Shown: piece after piece, positions 26,617 through 33,789 of the stretch | Layout: the number at the start of each line of letters is the position of its first letter | Numbering within the stretch: position 1 is the stretch's first letter | Assembly (NCBI RefSeq): GCF_042647165.1 | Contig: NZ_JBHRUV010000018.1 | Strand: one strand, 5' to 3' | DNA: 64,000 nucleotides | From: Camelimonas abortus | GTDB lineage: Bacteria; Pseudomonadota; Alphaproteobacteria; Rhizobiales; Beijerinckiaceae | The notes under the pieces: model-generated | Database searches by the model: none | Seen by the model: the letters and a program-made list of their open reading frames with translations, nothing else | Told to the model about the DNA's origin: nothing | Made by a program: the position numbers and the translations under genes

Positions 26617-27728
26617 TTATCAGAAACAGCGGTCCTACGCCGATCGGCGCTGTGCTAGGCGATGTTGGCGGCCTGCTGGATCGCATTGAGGCCATGAGGA
26701 GGCAGCAGAGGGAGCCCATCGAGGCTGCTGCATGTCCTGGCGAGACATACGAACACGTTGCCGCCCGCTTCCAGCGTGAAGCGGAAAAGGTAGGCCGTCC
26801 GACCGTTTCTAATCAGCAACCGGCGACCCCCGTGCGCAAACCGCCCAAGGGCGACGAGCAGCCGGATTTCTTCATCCCGGCCTTGCGTGAAGTTGGCACG
26901 CGTGACAGCCGCAGCATGATGGATGTGGCCGTGTTCCGTCTGTCCAAGAAGGATAAACGGGCGGGTGAGGTCATCCGCTACGAGCTGCCGGACGGCCACG
27001 TGGAGGTCAAGGCGGGGCCGGATGGCATGGCCTCGATCTGGGACTATGACATTGTGCTGATGCTCGTTTCCCACCTCACAGAAGCCATGAACCGTTATCG
27101 AGAGGGGAAGGGGGATAAACCCGGCCGCGTGTTTAAGCCGCACGTTTCGGACATTCTGAAATTTTGTCGCAAAGGTGACGGCGCGCGTCAGTTCGAGCAG
27201 GTCGAAGCAGCGCTCGACCGGCTCAAGGGAACCACGATCAAGAGCGTGCGGGAAGTATCGCGCGACAGTAAGCGCACTACGCGCGAGGTCAAATCGGAGG
27301 GGCTTATCAGCTCCTACGAGATCGTATCGCGCACGGACACAGGCAAGGTGGCCAGAGTGGAGATCGAGGCCCCAAACTGGATTTACCGCGAGATCACCGA
27401 GGGCAAGCAGCCGGACGTTCTAACTGTACACCCGGACTACTTTCTGATCGAGCCGGGTATTGGTCGCTTTGTTTATCGTCTCGCGCGTCGCGCCGCCGGG
27501 AAGGGTAAGGCGAAATGGGCTTTTCGGACGATCTATCACCGCAGCGGAAGCGCCGGCACGTTTAAAGAGTTCTGCCGCATCCTACGCAAGCTTATCGTTG
27601 CCGACGATCTGCCCGAGTACACTTTACGTGAGGAGGCAGGGCAGAGCGGCCCTCAATTGCTCATGCGGCATCGGAGCGAAGCGCCTGACGCGTTACTGCA
27701 TGATATGGCGGTGTGTAATAGACGGTGA
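26613..27728 (+). CDS. repA: Plasmid replication initiator RepA (RPA family)
   Basis: A 371-residue protein whose core (DFFIPALREVGTRDSRSMMD, VFRLSKKDKRAGEVIRYELP, ASIWDYDIVLMLVSHLTEAM) is typical of the plasmid replication initiator protein A family (PF10134 type), with two winged-helix domains expected. It is translationally coupled to alpA by an ATGA overlap. Downstream lie five iterons and an AT-rich element, its expected target. The last codons overlap an inverted partial iteron (27710-27726), which could mediate autoregulation. The frame is intact. Confidence 0.88.
   Translation: MIIRNSGPTPIGAVLGDVGGLLDRIEAMRRQQREPIEAAACPGETYEHVAARFQREAEKVGRPTVSNQQPATPVRKPPKGDEQPDFFIPALREVGTRDSRSMMDVAVFRLSKKDKRAGEVIRYELPDGHVEVKAGPDGMASIWDYDIVLMLVSHLTEAMNRYREGKGDKPGRVFKPHVSDILKFCRKGDGARQFEQVEAALDRLKGTTIKSVREVSRDSKRTTREVKSEGLISSYEIVSRTDTGKVARVEIEAPNWIYREITEGKQPDVLTVHPDYFLIEPGIGRFVYRLARRAAGKGKAKWAFRTIYHRSGSAGTFKEFCRILRKLIVADDLPEYTLREEAGQSGPQLLMRHRSEAPDALLHDMAVCNRR
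27710..27726 (-). promoter_or_regulatory. Inverted partial iteron at the repA stop codon
   Basis: GGTGTGTAATAGACGGT is the reverse complement of the iteron core ACCGTCTATTACCCACC with one mismatch. It lies within the last repA codons, about 100 bp from the direct array and in opposite orientation, as seen for Rep autoregulation or handcuffing sites. Confidence 0.6.
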
Positions 27729-27823
27729 CGGAGTGCCAAGAAGGCTTGAAATGGCCTCTTTGGCTGTCCAGAAACCCATACGTTTGACGGACACAAAGAA
27801 ATCGCTCTCCTGCTTGTGGACAG

Positions 27824-27928
27824 ACCGTCTATCACCCACCCGGCACCGTCTATTACCCACCCGGCACCGTCTATTACCCACCCGGGACCGTCTATTACCC
27901 ACCAGAAACCGTCTATTACCCACTGGTC
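27824..27928 (+). repeat. Five 21-bp direct iterons (plasmid oriV)
   Basis: Five contiguous units at an exact 21-bp period (27824, 27845, 27866, 27887, 27908) share the core ACCGTCTATTACCCAC; the first has one change (ATCACC) and the last two diverge in their final 5-6 bases. The position downstream of repA and the period near two helical turns are characteristic of Rep-binding iterons. Confidence 0.92.
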
Positions 27929-27959
27929 TCCTCCGTAAATCATTGAAAAGTCGGGGAAA

Positions 27960-28030
27960 TTGGCAATTCGCGCGCTTAAAACTCTTTAAAACTATATAAA
28001 ACTCTTAAAACCCGATTGGCCTGTGCATAA
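27960..28030 (+). other. Origin AT-rich unwinding element and DnaA box
   Basis: Directly after the iterons, four TAAAAC(T) repeats occur at ~10-bp spacing (27977, 27987, 27997, 28007) in an AT-rich tract. Then TGTGCATAA at 28022-28030 is an exact reverse-strand DnaA box (TTATNCACA). Iterons, AT-rich repeats and a DnaA box together make a canonical iteron-plasmid origin. Confidence 0.82.
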
Positions 28031-28332
28031 CCATATCGCGTCTGTTGGTTGCACAGCTCATGCGAGGGACGGTGCGGTTGGACGCAGATGAGCGAGGTGA
28101 ACGCCTGATTGCTTTGGGGATCAGGCTTCGAGCCGGTTACTTGCCGGGCAAGCGGGAGGACACCAAAAGGAAAGGCGCAGATTGCCGGGCGCCACCCGCG
28201 TGTAATCTGATACGCCTATGGCTGCGCAGGCGGACCGTGGTGAAGTTTTCAGGGGGTGGGCGCAGGGTGGGTAGCCCCTTGTCTGCTTCGGCCCGTGTGG
28301 TGCGTTGTGCGCGCCCCTACCGCCTTTGCGTA
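28031..28332. other. Non-coding stretch after the origin
   Basis: No convincing gene. The open frame here lacks family features and runs antisense through the minus-strand remnant downstream. Confidence 0.45.
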
Positions 28333-28363
28333 GGCAAAAGAAAGCCCGCCATCCTTGGCGGGC
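28333..28363 (-). terminator. Minus-strand rho-independent terminator
   Basis: Read on the minus strand, GCCCGCC-AAGGAT-GGCGGGC is a perfect 7-bp stem followed by TTTCTTTTGCC. It lies about 25 bp past the stop of the minus-strand remnant, supporting former transcription of that strand. Confidence 0.7.
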
Positions 28364-28386
28364 TGCGGCTGGCTCGGTGCCGAAAC

Positions 28387-28639
28387 TTACTGCCGGCGCT
28401 TCTGTTGCGCCTGCTGCTGTTCCCGAAGCTGGGCCACGAGCTGGGCGAGTTGCTGGGCCTGCTGCTTGGAACCCAGCAGCGGCACGCTGTGGATGGCCCG
28501 CGCCGCACCGAGCATTCCGAACCCGAGCGGGGCCATGATGCGATCCGCCACGAACCCGCGTGCAACGTCGATCTTGTCGGCGATGGCATCGAGCTTAGGA
28601 CCGTGGCCGCGCGCGCAGCCAGAAGCCTAGGAGATACAT
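28387..28639 (-). pseudogene. Frameshifted Gln-rich small protein
   Basis: A minus-strand frame reads LDAIADKIDVARGFVADRIM, then a Gly/Leu-rich part and a Gln-rich coiled-coil tail (LAQLVAQLREQQQAQQKRRQ) to a stop at 28387. Its upstream part is closed by a TAG. The ATG at 28639 (MYLLGFWLRA) opens the neighbouring frame, so a one-base shift within the GCGCGCGCGG run would join them into an ~84-residue protein. The terminator downstream supports a real former gene. Family not recognised. Confidence 0.4.
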
Positions 28640-28695
28640 GATGGCGATCCGCTATGCGCATTCGTGAATTTGAAACGGGAACATCGCGACCTGTA

Positions 28696-28782
28696 TGCGC
28701 GAAGAAACGCGAAATAGCGCGAAGATGTGCGACCAAATGCAACTGTGCGCGAACTAGCGAAAATTAGCGCAAATTAGCGCTG
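28696..28782. repeat. Cluster of short GCGCGAA/TAGCGCAAA repeats
   Basis: At least seven degenerate copies of (T)AGCG(C)GAA-like units occur at 10-12-bp spacing, for example atagcgcgaag, ctagcgaaaa, ttagcgcaaa, ttagcgctg. The block is AT-richer than its flanks and lies just before the putative oriT. It may bind a replication or transfer protein. Confidence 0.5.
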
Positions 28783-28829
28783 TTCAAGAAAGTCCTTACG
28801 AAACGTCGCGTTGAATTGCAGAACAACGG

Positions 28830-28870
28830 ACGGCAAGATATGTGTTGTACCGGTACGCGCAAGCGCGCAT
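28830..28870 (-). other. Putative origin of transfer (nic region with inverted repeats)
   Basis: On the minus strand GCGCTTGCGC and the perfect palindrome GTACCGGTAC precede CATATCTTGCCG. The last resembles the P-type nic consensus (YATCYTG^Y), and an inverted repeat just 5' of nic is the IncP-like arrangement bound by TraJ. A TraJ-like gene lies 90 bp away. Position and motif are suggestive only. Confidence 0.35.
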
Positions 28871-28961
28871 CGGCCCAACACTGCCCCTTACTCGCCTGCG
28901 GCTCGACGGCATCGTGCTCTGCGAGGCGCACCGTCGCTGCCGCGACAAAGGACAGACGGTC

Positions 28962-29330
28962 ATGACAGACGACACCAAGCATGGGCGAGGAACCCGACCA
29001 CGAGGAAGCAGGATTGAGGTGTGGGTGACGCCGGATGAGCCGGCAGAAATTGCCGCCCGCGCCGAGCAGGCCGGCTTGTCCCTTTCGGCCTACATGCGGG
29101 CGGCAGGGCTGAACCACCCGGTCCGCTCTGTCCTTGACCTGAAGGCCGTGGCCGACCTGGGGCGGGTCAACGGCGACCTGGGGCGGGTTGCCGGGCTACT
29201 GAAGCTTTGGCTCGCCGAGAAGCGGGGGCAGGGGGCTAGCCCTGTGGACGTGGAGGCGTTGATGAAGGACCTGGGGGCGCTCCAGACCGAGATGCATCAG
29301 ATCATGTGGCGAGCGGTTCGAGGGAGATGA
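28962..29330 (+). CDS. TraJ/MobC-like relaxosome accessory protein
   Basis: A 122-residue protein with an N-terminal ribbon-helix-helix (GSRIEVWVTPDEPAEIAARA then AGLSLSAYMRAAGL) and a helical C-terminus (DLKAVADLGRVNGDLGRVAG, MHQIMWRAVRGR). It matches MobC/TraJ proteins that bind oriT and help load the relaxase. Start at MTDDTK is chosen on the aaaggacag site upstream. Its stop overlaps an ATG in the ATGA manner, the usual coupling to a relaxase gene, but that frame ends after 42 codons and the relaxase is gone. Confidence 0.78.
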   Translation: MTDDTKHGRGTRPRGSRIEVWVTPDEPAEIAARAEQAGLSLSAYMRAAGLNHPVRSVLDLKAVADLGRVNGDLGRVAGLLKLWLAEKRGQGASPVDVEALMKDLGALQTEMHQIMWRAVRGR

Positions 29331-29442
29331 AAGGACGCTCGGGAGCTAACGCCACTTCATTGATGGAGTACTGTAGCGTGTTGCGTCAATGCTGTCATTT
29401 TGATAGATTTGATGTCATGCAGGCTAGTGGAGATGTCTCGTC

Positions 29443-29694
29443 ATGGCTGTCCTGACGATCCGAAACGTGCCAGAGGATGTGCACCGGGCCTTGCGAGTGC
29501 GCGCGGCGATGCATGGCCGCAGCACAGAGGCCGAGGTTCGCGAGATTCTAGCAGCGGCGGTCAAGCCGGAAAGCCGGGTGCGTGTGGGCGATTCCCTGGC
29601 GGCCATCGGCCGCAAGATCGGCCTTAAGGATAAGGACTTTGCAGCCCTTAACAGCTTTCCTGGCAGAATGCCTGAGCCACCAAGATTTGAATGA
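29443..29694 (+). CDS. VapB/FitA-like antitoxin
   Basis: An 83-residue protein beginning MAVLTIRNVPEDVHRALRVR, then AAMHGRSTEAEVREILAAAV: a ribbon-helix-helix DNA-binding domain of the FitA/StbC type. The C-terminal tail (DFAALNSFPGRMPEPPRFE) would wrap the PIN toxin. The gene overlaps vapC in ATGA. As antitoxin it should neutralise VapC and autoregulate the operon. The pair probably stabilises the element. Confidence 0.88.
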   Translation: MAVLTIRNVPEDVHRALRVRAAMHGRSTEAEVREILAAAVKPESRVRVGDSLAAIGRKIGLKDKDFAALNSFPGRMPEPPRFE

Positions 29695-30113
29695 TTGTCC
29701 TAAGTACCGATGTTGTCTACGAGGCGATGAAGCCGGCGCCCGACGCCGCGGTCGTGGCGTGGCTGAATGATCAAGCGGCCGAAACCTTGTACATCACCGC
29801 CGTCACGCTAGGCGAGTTGCTATTTGGCATCCAAGCCTTGCCGCAGGATATGCGAAGGGACGAATTGGGTGGCGCCCTCAACGACATGTTGGAGCTATTC
29901 AGGGATCGCGTCCTGCCATTCGACGCGGACGCTGCGCGGCACTACGCACAACTCGCTGCATCCTCCAAATTAAGTGGGCAGCGCTTTCTCATGCCAAATG
30001 GTTACATTGCTGCCATCGCAGCGTCTCGCGGGTTCGTTGTAGTAGCGCGGGACGCTGCCGTTTATGAGCAGGTCGGGGTGAGCGCAATTACTCCCTGGCT
30101 TAGAAGCACGTAG
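29691..30113 (+). CDS. VapC/FitB-like PIN-domain toxin with altered active site
   Basis: A 140-residue PIN-fold protein of FitB/StbB type (ITAVTLGELLFGIQALP, FDADAARHYAQLAA, YIAAIAASRGFVVVARD, ITPWLRS). VapC toxins are Mg-dependent RNases that usually cut tRNA or rRNA. Here the first catalytic motif LDTN reads LSTD, the later acidic residue in the usual AD-x-x-IAA-x-A segment reads NGYIAAIA, and the distal TRNxxDF reads ARDAAVYE. Glu in TLGELL is kept. Activity may be lost or reduced. Confidence 0.85.
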   Translation: MIVLSTDVVYEAMKPAPDAAVVAWLNDQAAETLYITAVTLGELLFGIQALPQDMRRDELGGALNDMLELFRDRVLPFDADAARHYAQLAASSKLSGQRFLMPNGYIAAIAASRGFVVVARDAAVYEQVGVSAITPWLRST

Positions 30114-30187
30114 CCTGGCTCGACAGTGCCGAAACCGACGTGACATCAATCGCGAACATAAAGACTAACAGAAGGGTCCGAAAATTT

Positions 30188-31135
30188 ATGGTTAAGGTAG
30201 AACGAGCCACTAAGAAGGGTCGAGGGGTGTCCCCGATCTATTTGGACGAAGACGATCAAGCAGGGCAATCAGACGTCATTTACGCACGAGGCCGCAGGCG
30301 GCGGCGAATTGTCTTTGGATGGTATGGCGGAAAGTTCTCCCATCTTGATTGGTTGTTGCCACTATTGCCCGAGTGTCACCACTATTGCGAACCGTTCGCT
30401 GGATCTGGTGCCGTCCTTCTTAATCGCGAACCTGCTCCAGTTGAAACATACAACGATATAGATGGAGAGGTGGTGAATTTTTTCCGTGTTCTCCGTGATC
30501 ATCATGAGGAGTTGATCAGGGCGATCACATTAACGCCATTTTCAAGAGAAGAATATTTCTTGGCAGTTTATGGCAGCATGAACGGCATCAGCGATATTGA
30601 ACGGGCGAGGCGGTTCTATGTCAGAGCCCGCCAGACACGTACTGGGTTAGCTCAGACTGCTTCCCTGGGGCGTTGGGCAAATTGCAAGAATACAAGTCGG
30701 TCTGGCATGTCCGGGGTGGTGTCTCGCTGGCTGGGTGGCGTGGAAGCGCTGGATGATATTGCTCGACGACTCATACGAGTGCAAATCGAAAACCGCCCCG
30801 CTGTTGATGTGATTCGTTTGTATGATAGCCCTGACACACTTTTCTACTGTGACCCGCCTTATCTTCACGCCACACGAGGTGACGCGAAAGCCTATGGTTT
30901 TGAGATGGACGAGGAGCAGCATCGGGAGTTTGCTGCGGCGGTTAATGAGTGTAGGGCCATGGTGGCGGTATCTGGATATGATCATCCACTGATGGATGAG
31001 TTATTTAAGCCTGACCGCTGGATTAAGACGCTTGGGCCGGACAAGACGATTCATTCGACTAAGGGTAAGCGTGTAGAGGTGCTATGGACGAACTACGATC
31101 CTAAGAAAATCAAAGGTCGTAGTCTCTTTGAATAA
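30188..31135 (+). CDS. D12-class DNA adenine N6-methyltransferase
   Basis: A 315-residue Dam-like methyltransferase. FGWYGGKFSHLDWLLPLLP (46-49 YGGK) binds SAM, CEPFAGSGAVLLNREPAP is motif I, and LFYCDPPYLHATRGD holds the catalytic DPPY (222-225). HSTKGKRVEVLWTNYDP is the usual C-terminal motif. With the downstream endonuclease it forms the modification half of a type II system. An in-frame GTG 48 bases upstream is an alternative start. The gene is AT-rich relative to the host, consistent with recent acquisition. Confidence 0.9.
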   Translation: MVKVERATKKGRGVSPIYLDEDDQAGQSDVIYARGRRRRRIVFGWYGGKFSHLDWLLPLLPECHHYCEPFAGSGAVLLNREPAPVETYNDIDGEVVNFFRVLRDHHEELIRAITLTPFSREEYFLAVYGSMNGISDIERARRFYVRARQTRTGLAQTASLGRWANCKNTSRSGMSGVVSRWLGGVEALDDIARRLIRVQIENRPAVDVIRLYDSPDTLFYCDPPYLHATRGDAKAYGFEMDEEQHREFAAAVNECRAMVAVSGYDHPLMDELFKPDRWIKTLGPDKTIHSTKGKRVEVLWTNYDPKKIKGRSLFE

Positions 31136-31213
31136 GAGATAAAAGTATGAGTTATTTCATAGATTAGTCGATCATGTATTAAGGACTGGCTAGAAAGATA
31201 GAAGGGGCTTGCG

Positions 31214-32335
31214 GTGACACCAGAAGAGATATTGGGTGACATTCAGCGTCGGGCTGCCGAAACGTTGAATACGTCGGTAATCAGTGATCCCGTGATACGG
31301 GAACGTGTTGATTACGTATGCCGTTGCACCAGTAATCGTGCGGGTGTGCGACTGCTCATGGCATGCTTGTTGGGAAAGCTGGACAATCCCAACGTCGATC
31401 CGCGAAAGCCCTATACGGAGATTGGGGGGGATGACTCCTTTTCAGGACGAACATATGACGAGCGGTACCTGACGAAGTTCATCAATGAGCACCGGCTCCC
31501 AGTTAATCCAACCACAGCGTTCTTAACTCCCACCCTGCGCAACATCAATCAGCCGCTCACGACAGACCGTGAGCTTGTTGGAAGGCCGCGTGATCTTTAC
31601 AAGAAGACACTTGAATTGCTGGAAGACGTGGCCTCGCAACGAGTAGCAGCTGATGCGCTGTTCGTGGAAACTGTTCGCGTACTAATGTTGTTGCGCGACG
31701 AGAAGCTGGCGCGGATGGCTTCTCTGCTGAATGCCTTAGAGCGTACAAAGGGTTCATTGCCCCTTTCATCAGAAGCCATTGTTACGCTGATAGGTCAGCA
31801 CCTTGCTTGCAGAAACGCAAGTCGTTTGCCAGTGCTAGTTGTTGCAGCTGCCTATGAAGCTGCCGGTGCAAGACTGGCTGAAAGCATGTTGCCCCTGAAT
31901 GCGCACAATGCAGCAGATCTTCAAACAGGTTCGTTGGGGGATGTCGAGATCTGTTTGATGGGTGACGACAAAGTTGTCACCGTCTATGAAATGAAAATGA
32001 AGCGGGTTACGCAAGAAGACATAGATGCGGCAGTAGCCAAAATAGCGCGAGCGCCAAGTAAGATTCACAATTATTTATTCGTCACAACGGATGTAATTGA
32101 TCCAATGGTTGCAGAGTATGCAGCAAGTTTATACGAGAGAATGGATGGCACGGAGATTGCCATTCTTGATTGTATTGGATTCTTGCGGCACTTCCTGCAT
32201 CTATTTCATCGAATTCGAATGGATTATCTCAATGCTTATCAGGCGTTGGTCTTGAATGAACCGGATTCGGCAGTTAGCCAAACATTGAAAGAGGCATTTT
32301 TGGCGCTTAGGCAGGCTGCGGAAAGTGGTGAGTAG
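31214..32335 (+). CDS. Type II restriction endonuclease, SacI-like family
   Basis: A 373-residue protein. The segment DPRKPYTEIGGDDSFSGRTY, DERYLTKFINEHRLPVNPTT and AFLTPTLRN resembles the SacI-type endonuclease family as I recall it. A PD-(D/E)XK core is visible: GDVEICL with Asp243, a beta-hairpin, then VTVYEMKMKR with Glu259 and Lys261. It lies 78 bp after the D12 methyltransferase and 6 bp before the glycosylase, so the three are probably co-transcribed. SacI itself cuts GAGCTC and is paired with a C5 methylase, so this m6A pairing is unusual. The GTG start has aaggggc upstream. Confidence 0.72.
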   Translation: MTPEEILGDIQRRAAETLNTSVISDPVIRERVDYVCRCTSNRAGVRLLMACLLGKLDNPNVDPRKPYTEIGGDDSFSGRTYDERYLTKFINEHRLPVNPTTAFLTPTLRNINQPLTTDRELVGRPRDLYKKTLELLEDVASQRVAADALFVETVRVLMLLRDEKLARMASLLNALERTKGSLPLSSEAIVTLIGQHLACRNASRLPVLVVAAAYEAAGARLAESMLPLNAHNAADLQTGSLGDVEICLMGDDKVVTVYEMKMKRVTQEDIDAAVAKIARAPSKIHNYLFVTTDVIDPMVAEYAASLYERMDGTEIAILDCIGFLRHFLHLFHRIRMDYLNAYQALVLNEPDSAVSQTLKEAFLALRQAAESGE

Positions 32336-32341
32336 TTCTGT

Positions 32342-32947
32342 ATGGCGCAGATGCTAATCCGAGGTTGGTCTATACGAGACGCAGAGCAACACTTGATTCG
32401 GTCATGTCCCGTCATGGCCGCATTGATAACCAAGTACGGCCCTTGCTCTCTTGCTGATCGCGAGTTTCGTCCATTTCAGACCTTGGTCAGAGCAATCATC
32501 AGTCAGCAACTATCGGCTAAGGCTGCGGACACGATAGAGGATCGTATTAGGGCACTTGTGCCCAACTTTGGTCCTGCCGAGTTTCTGCGCGCTCAACCTA
32601 TGGAATTGCGCGCAGCGGGCCTATCGTCGGCCAAAGCGCGTTATATCATTGAGTTAGCTCAACGGGTGGAGCGTGGGCTGCTTAACCTAAATGCAATGCA
32701 AGAAGTACCTGACGCAGAGGTTATTGCCACTCTCGTTGATCTTCCAGGGATTGGCCGTTGGACAGCAGAAATGTTTTTAATCTTTGGTCTTGGTAGACCG
32801 GATGTATTGTCTTTAGATGATGCTGGCTTACGGCGAGCAGTCCGTCTTTTGTTCGGGAAAGATGCAGAGTTAGAGGAGCTTGGATATTCATGGCAGCCTT
32901 TTCGTTCTGTAGCATCGTGGTATCTGTGGCGACACTTGGATGATTGA
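32342..32947 (+). CDS. AlkA-family DNA-3-methyladenine glycosylase (HhH-GPD)
   Basis: A 201-residue helix-hairpin-helix glycosylase. FQTLVRAIISQQLSAKAAD is the conserved helix, LVDLPGIGRWTAEMFLIFGL is the HhH motif (LPGIG at 134-138), and DVLSLDDAGLRRAV supplies the catalytic Asp160. It flips and excises alkylated bases. Starting 6 bp after the endonuclease stop, it appears to be part of the restriction-modification operon, an unexpected partner. Codon use is as AT-rich as its neighbours. Confidence 0.88.
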   Translation: MAQMLIRGWSIRDAEQHLIRSCPVMAALITKYGPCSLADREFRPFQTLVRAIISQQLSAKAADTIEDRIRALVPNFGPAEFLRAQPMELRAAGLSSAKARYIIELAQRVERGLLNLNAMQEVPDAEVIATLVDLPGIGRWTAEMFLIFGLGRPDVLSLDDAGLRRAVRLLFGKDAELEELGYSWQPFRSVASWYLWRHLDD

Positions 32948-33147
32948 TTGCTTGCCAGCGACTCCCTCGCGAGACGACACCTCATGCCGGTTTAGTTTGT
33001 TGGAAGAGGTTCTCGTACAAGGAAGGGACATCGCCACGATGGAAAAGGGTGGCTCGATGCTCAGTTGGGCATGGTATTTTTTGTGGCATTTCGTTTTTGG
33101 CTAGAGTGTAACATATTGATTTATATCAGAAAAATCGCCGTGTTGAT
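32948..33147. other. AT-rich right end of the element
   Basis: No gene. It contains GGGCATGGTATT (33067-33078), an exact copy of a left-end motif, followed by tggcatt, probable integrase arm sites. Confidence 0.5.
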
Positions 33148-33235
33148 GATCGAGTGGGAATGATTCCACGTCCGGCGGCGGCCGGCAGGATCAGGCACCG
33201 GACACACCCAAGCCCGCAGAAATGCGGGCTTTTTT
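33148..33235. repeat. Right attachment site (direct repeat of guaA 3' end)
   Basis: ATCGAGTGGGAATGA re-encodes the terminal GuaA residues IEWE plus stop, followed by the same spacer and hairpin as after guaA. All differences in the coding part are synonymous. It marks the right boundary of the integrated element. Confidence 0.88.
33211..33235 (+). terminator. Duplicate guaA-type terminator at the right attachment site
   Basis: Stem AGCCCGC/GCGGGCT with loop agaaat and six T. The stem is identical to the guaA terminator; only the loop differs. Confidence 0.85.
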
Positions 33236-33789
33236 ATTATATATAATGGGATGATTTTTGAGATAAGTTGTAATCTTTGTTGAAACAAGTATCACATGAC
33301 TTAAGATAGTCTGGTAATCAGCAAATTCTGGCCGAACGGGCTGGCGGCTGCATGCAGGTTTGTTGCGGCGTGCGGGTCTGAAACCTGAAAGCGGCCGGAG
33401 CTGCGGCAGGGCGGTGGTTCAGGGGCAAGGGGGTTGGGAAGGGCGGCGTACGTGGTCGCCGGACCGGCAGGCCGCCGAAACGGGGCGGTCGCAGGCGCGG
33501 CGTTCGCCCAACATGCCTTTCGGGGCCCGACGGTGGCGGGCGCAGGAGCGATGGTCATCCTGGCTCTTTGCCCGGGCGTGCGCGGGCGGACGCTGGTGAA
33601 CGGCGCGGCCCTGCGTGACTGGCCAACCGTGCGTTGAGGCTGTCTCTCCCGAACGCTCTCTCCCGCACGCTTCGCGCCTCCGCCCTTGTTCCCGGGCCGG
33701 GGGTGTGGAATCTGCGTGTCGGGCGCGGCGGCCAGGGCCGTGTGCTGACGGCATGCTGGCAGTGAAACGGCTGCGCACGGGGACCAGAG
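33236..33789. other. Intergenic region right of the element
   Basis: The first ~95 bp remain AT-rich, then base composition returns abruptly to host level. No gene recognised in the GC-rich part; open frames are shadows. Confidence 0.45.

Larger units (their letters stand above)
23492..33235 (+). mobile_element. Plasmid-derived integrative element inserted at the 3' end of guaA
   Basis: A ~9.7-kb segment bounded by direct repeats of the guaA terminus. It has an integrase next to guaA, a regulator, AlpA, RepA with iterons, a relaxosome protein, VapBC and a restriction-modification/glycosylase operon. The cargo half (29.4-33.1 kb) is strikingly richer in A+T than the host. The motif GGGCATGGTATT occurs near both ends (23780-23791 and 33067-33078), likely integrase arm sites. 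guaA is a known integration hotspot for genomic islands. A Rep/oriV module suggests it can replicate when excised. No full relaxase or conjugation genes are present, so transfer would need a helper. Confidence 0.85.

Noticed and set aside
27825..27927. CRISPR array
   Set aside because: The five 21-bp repeats are contiguous with no spacers and lie downstream of repA; they are iterons. No cas genes occur.
28045..28641. 198-codon plus-strand frame after the origin
   Set aside because: Composition and lack of motifs suggest shadow; a minus-strand remnant with its own terminator explains the region better.
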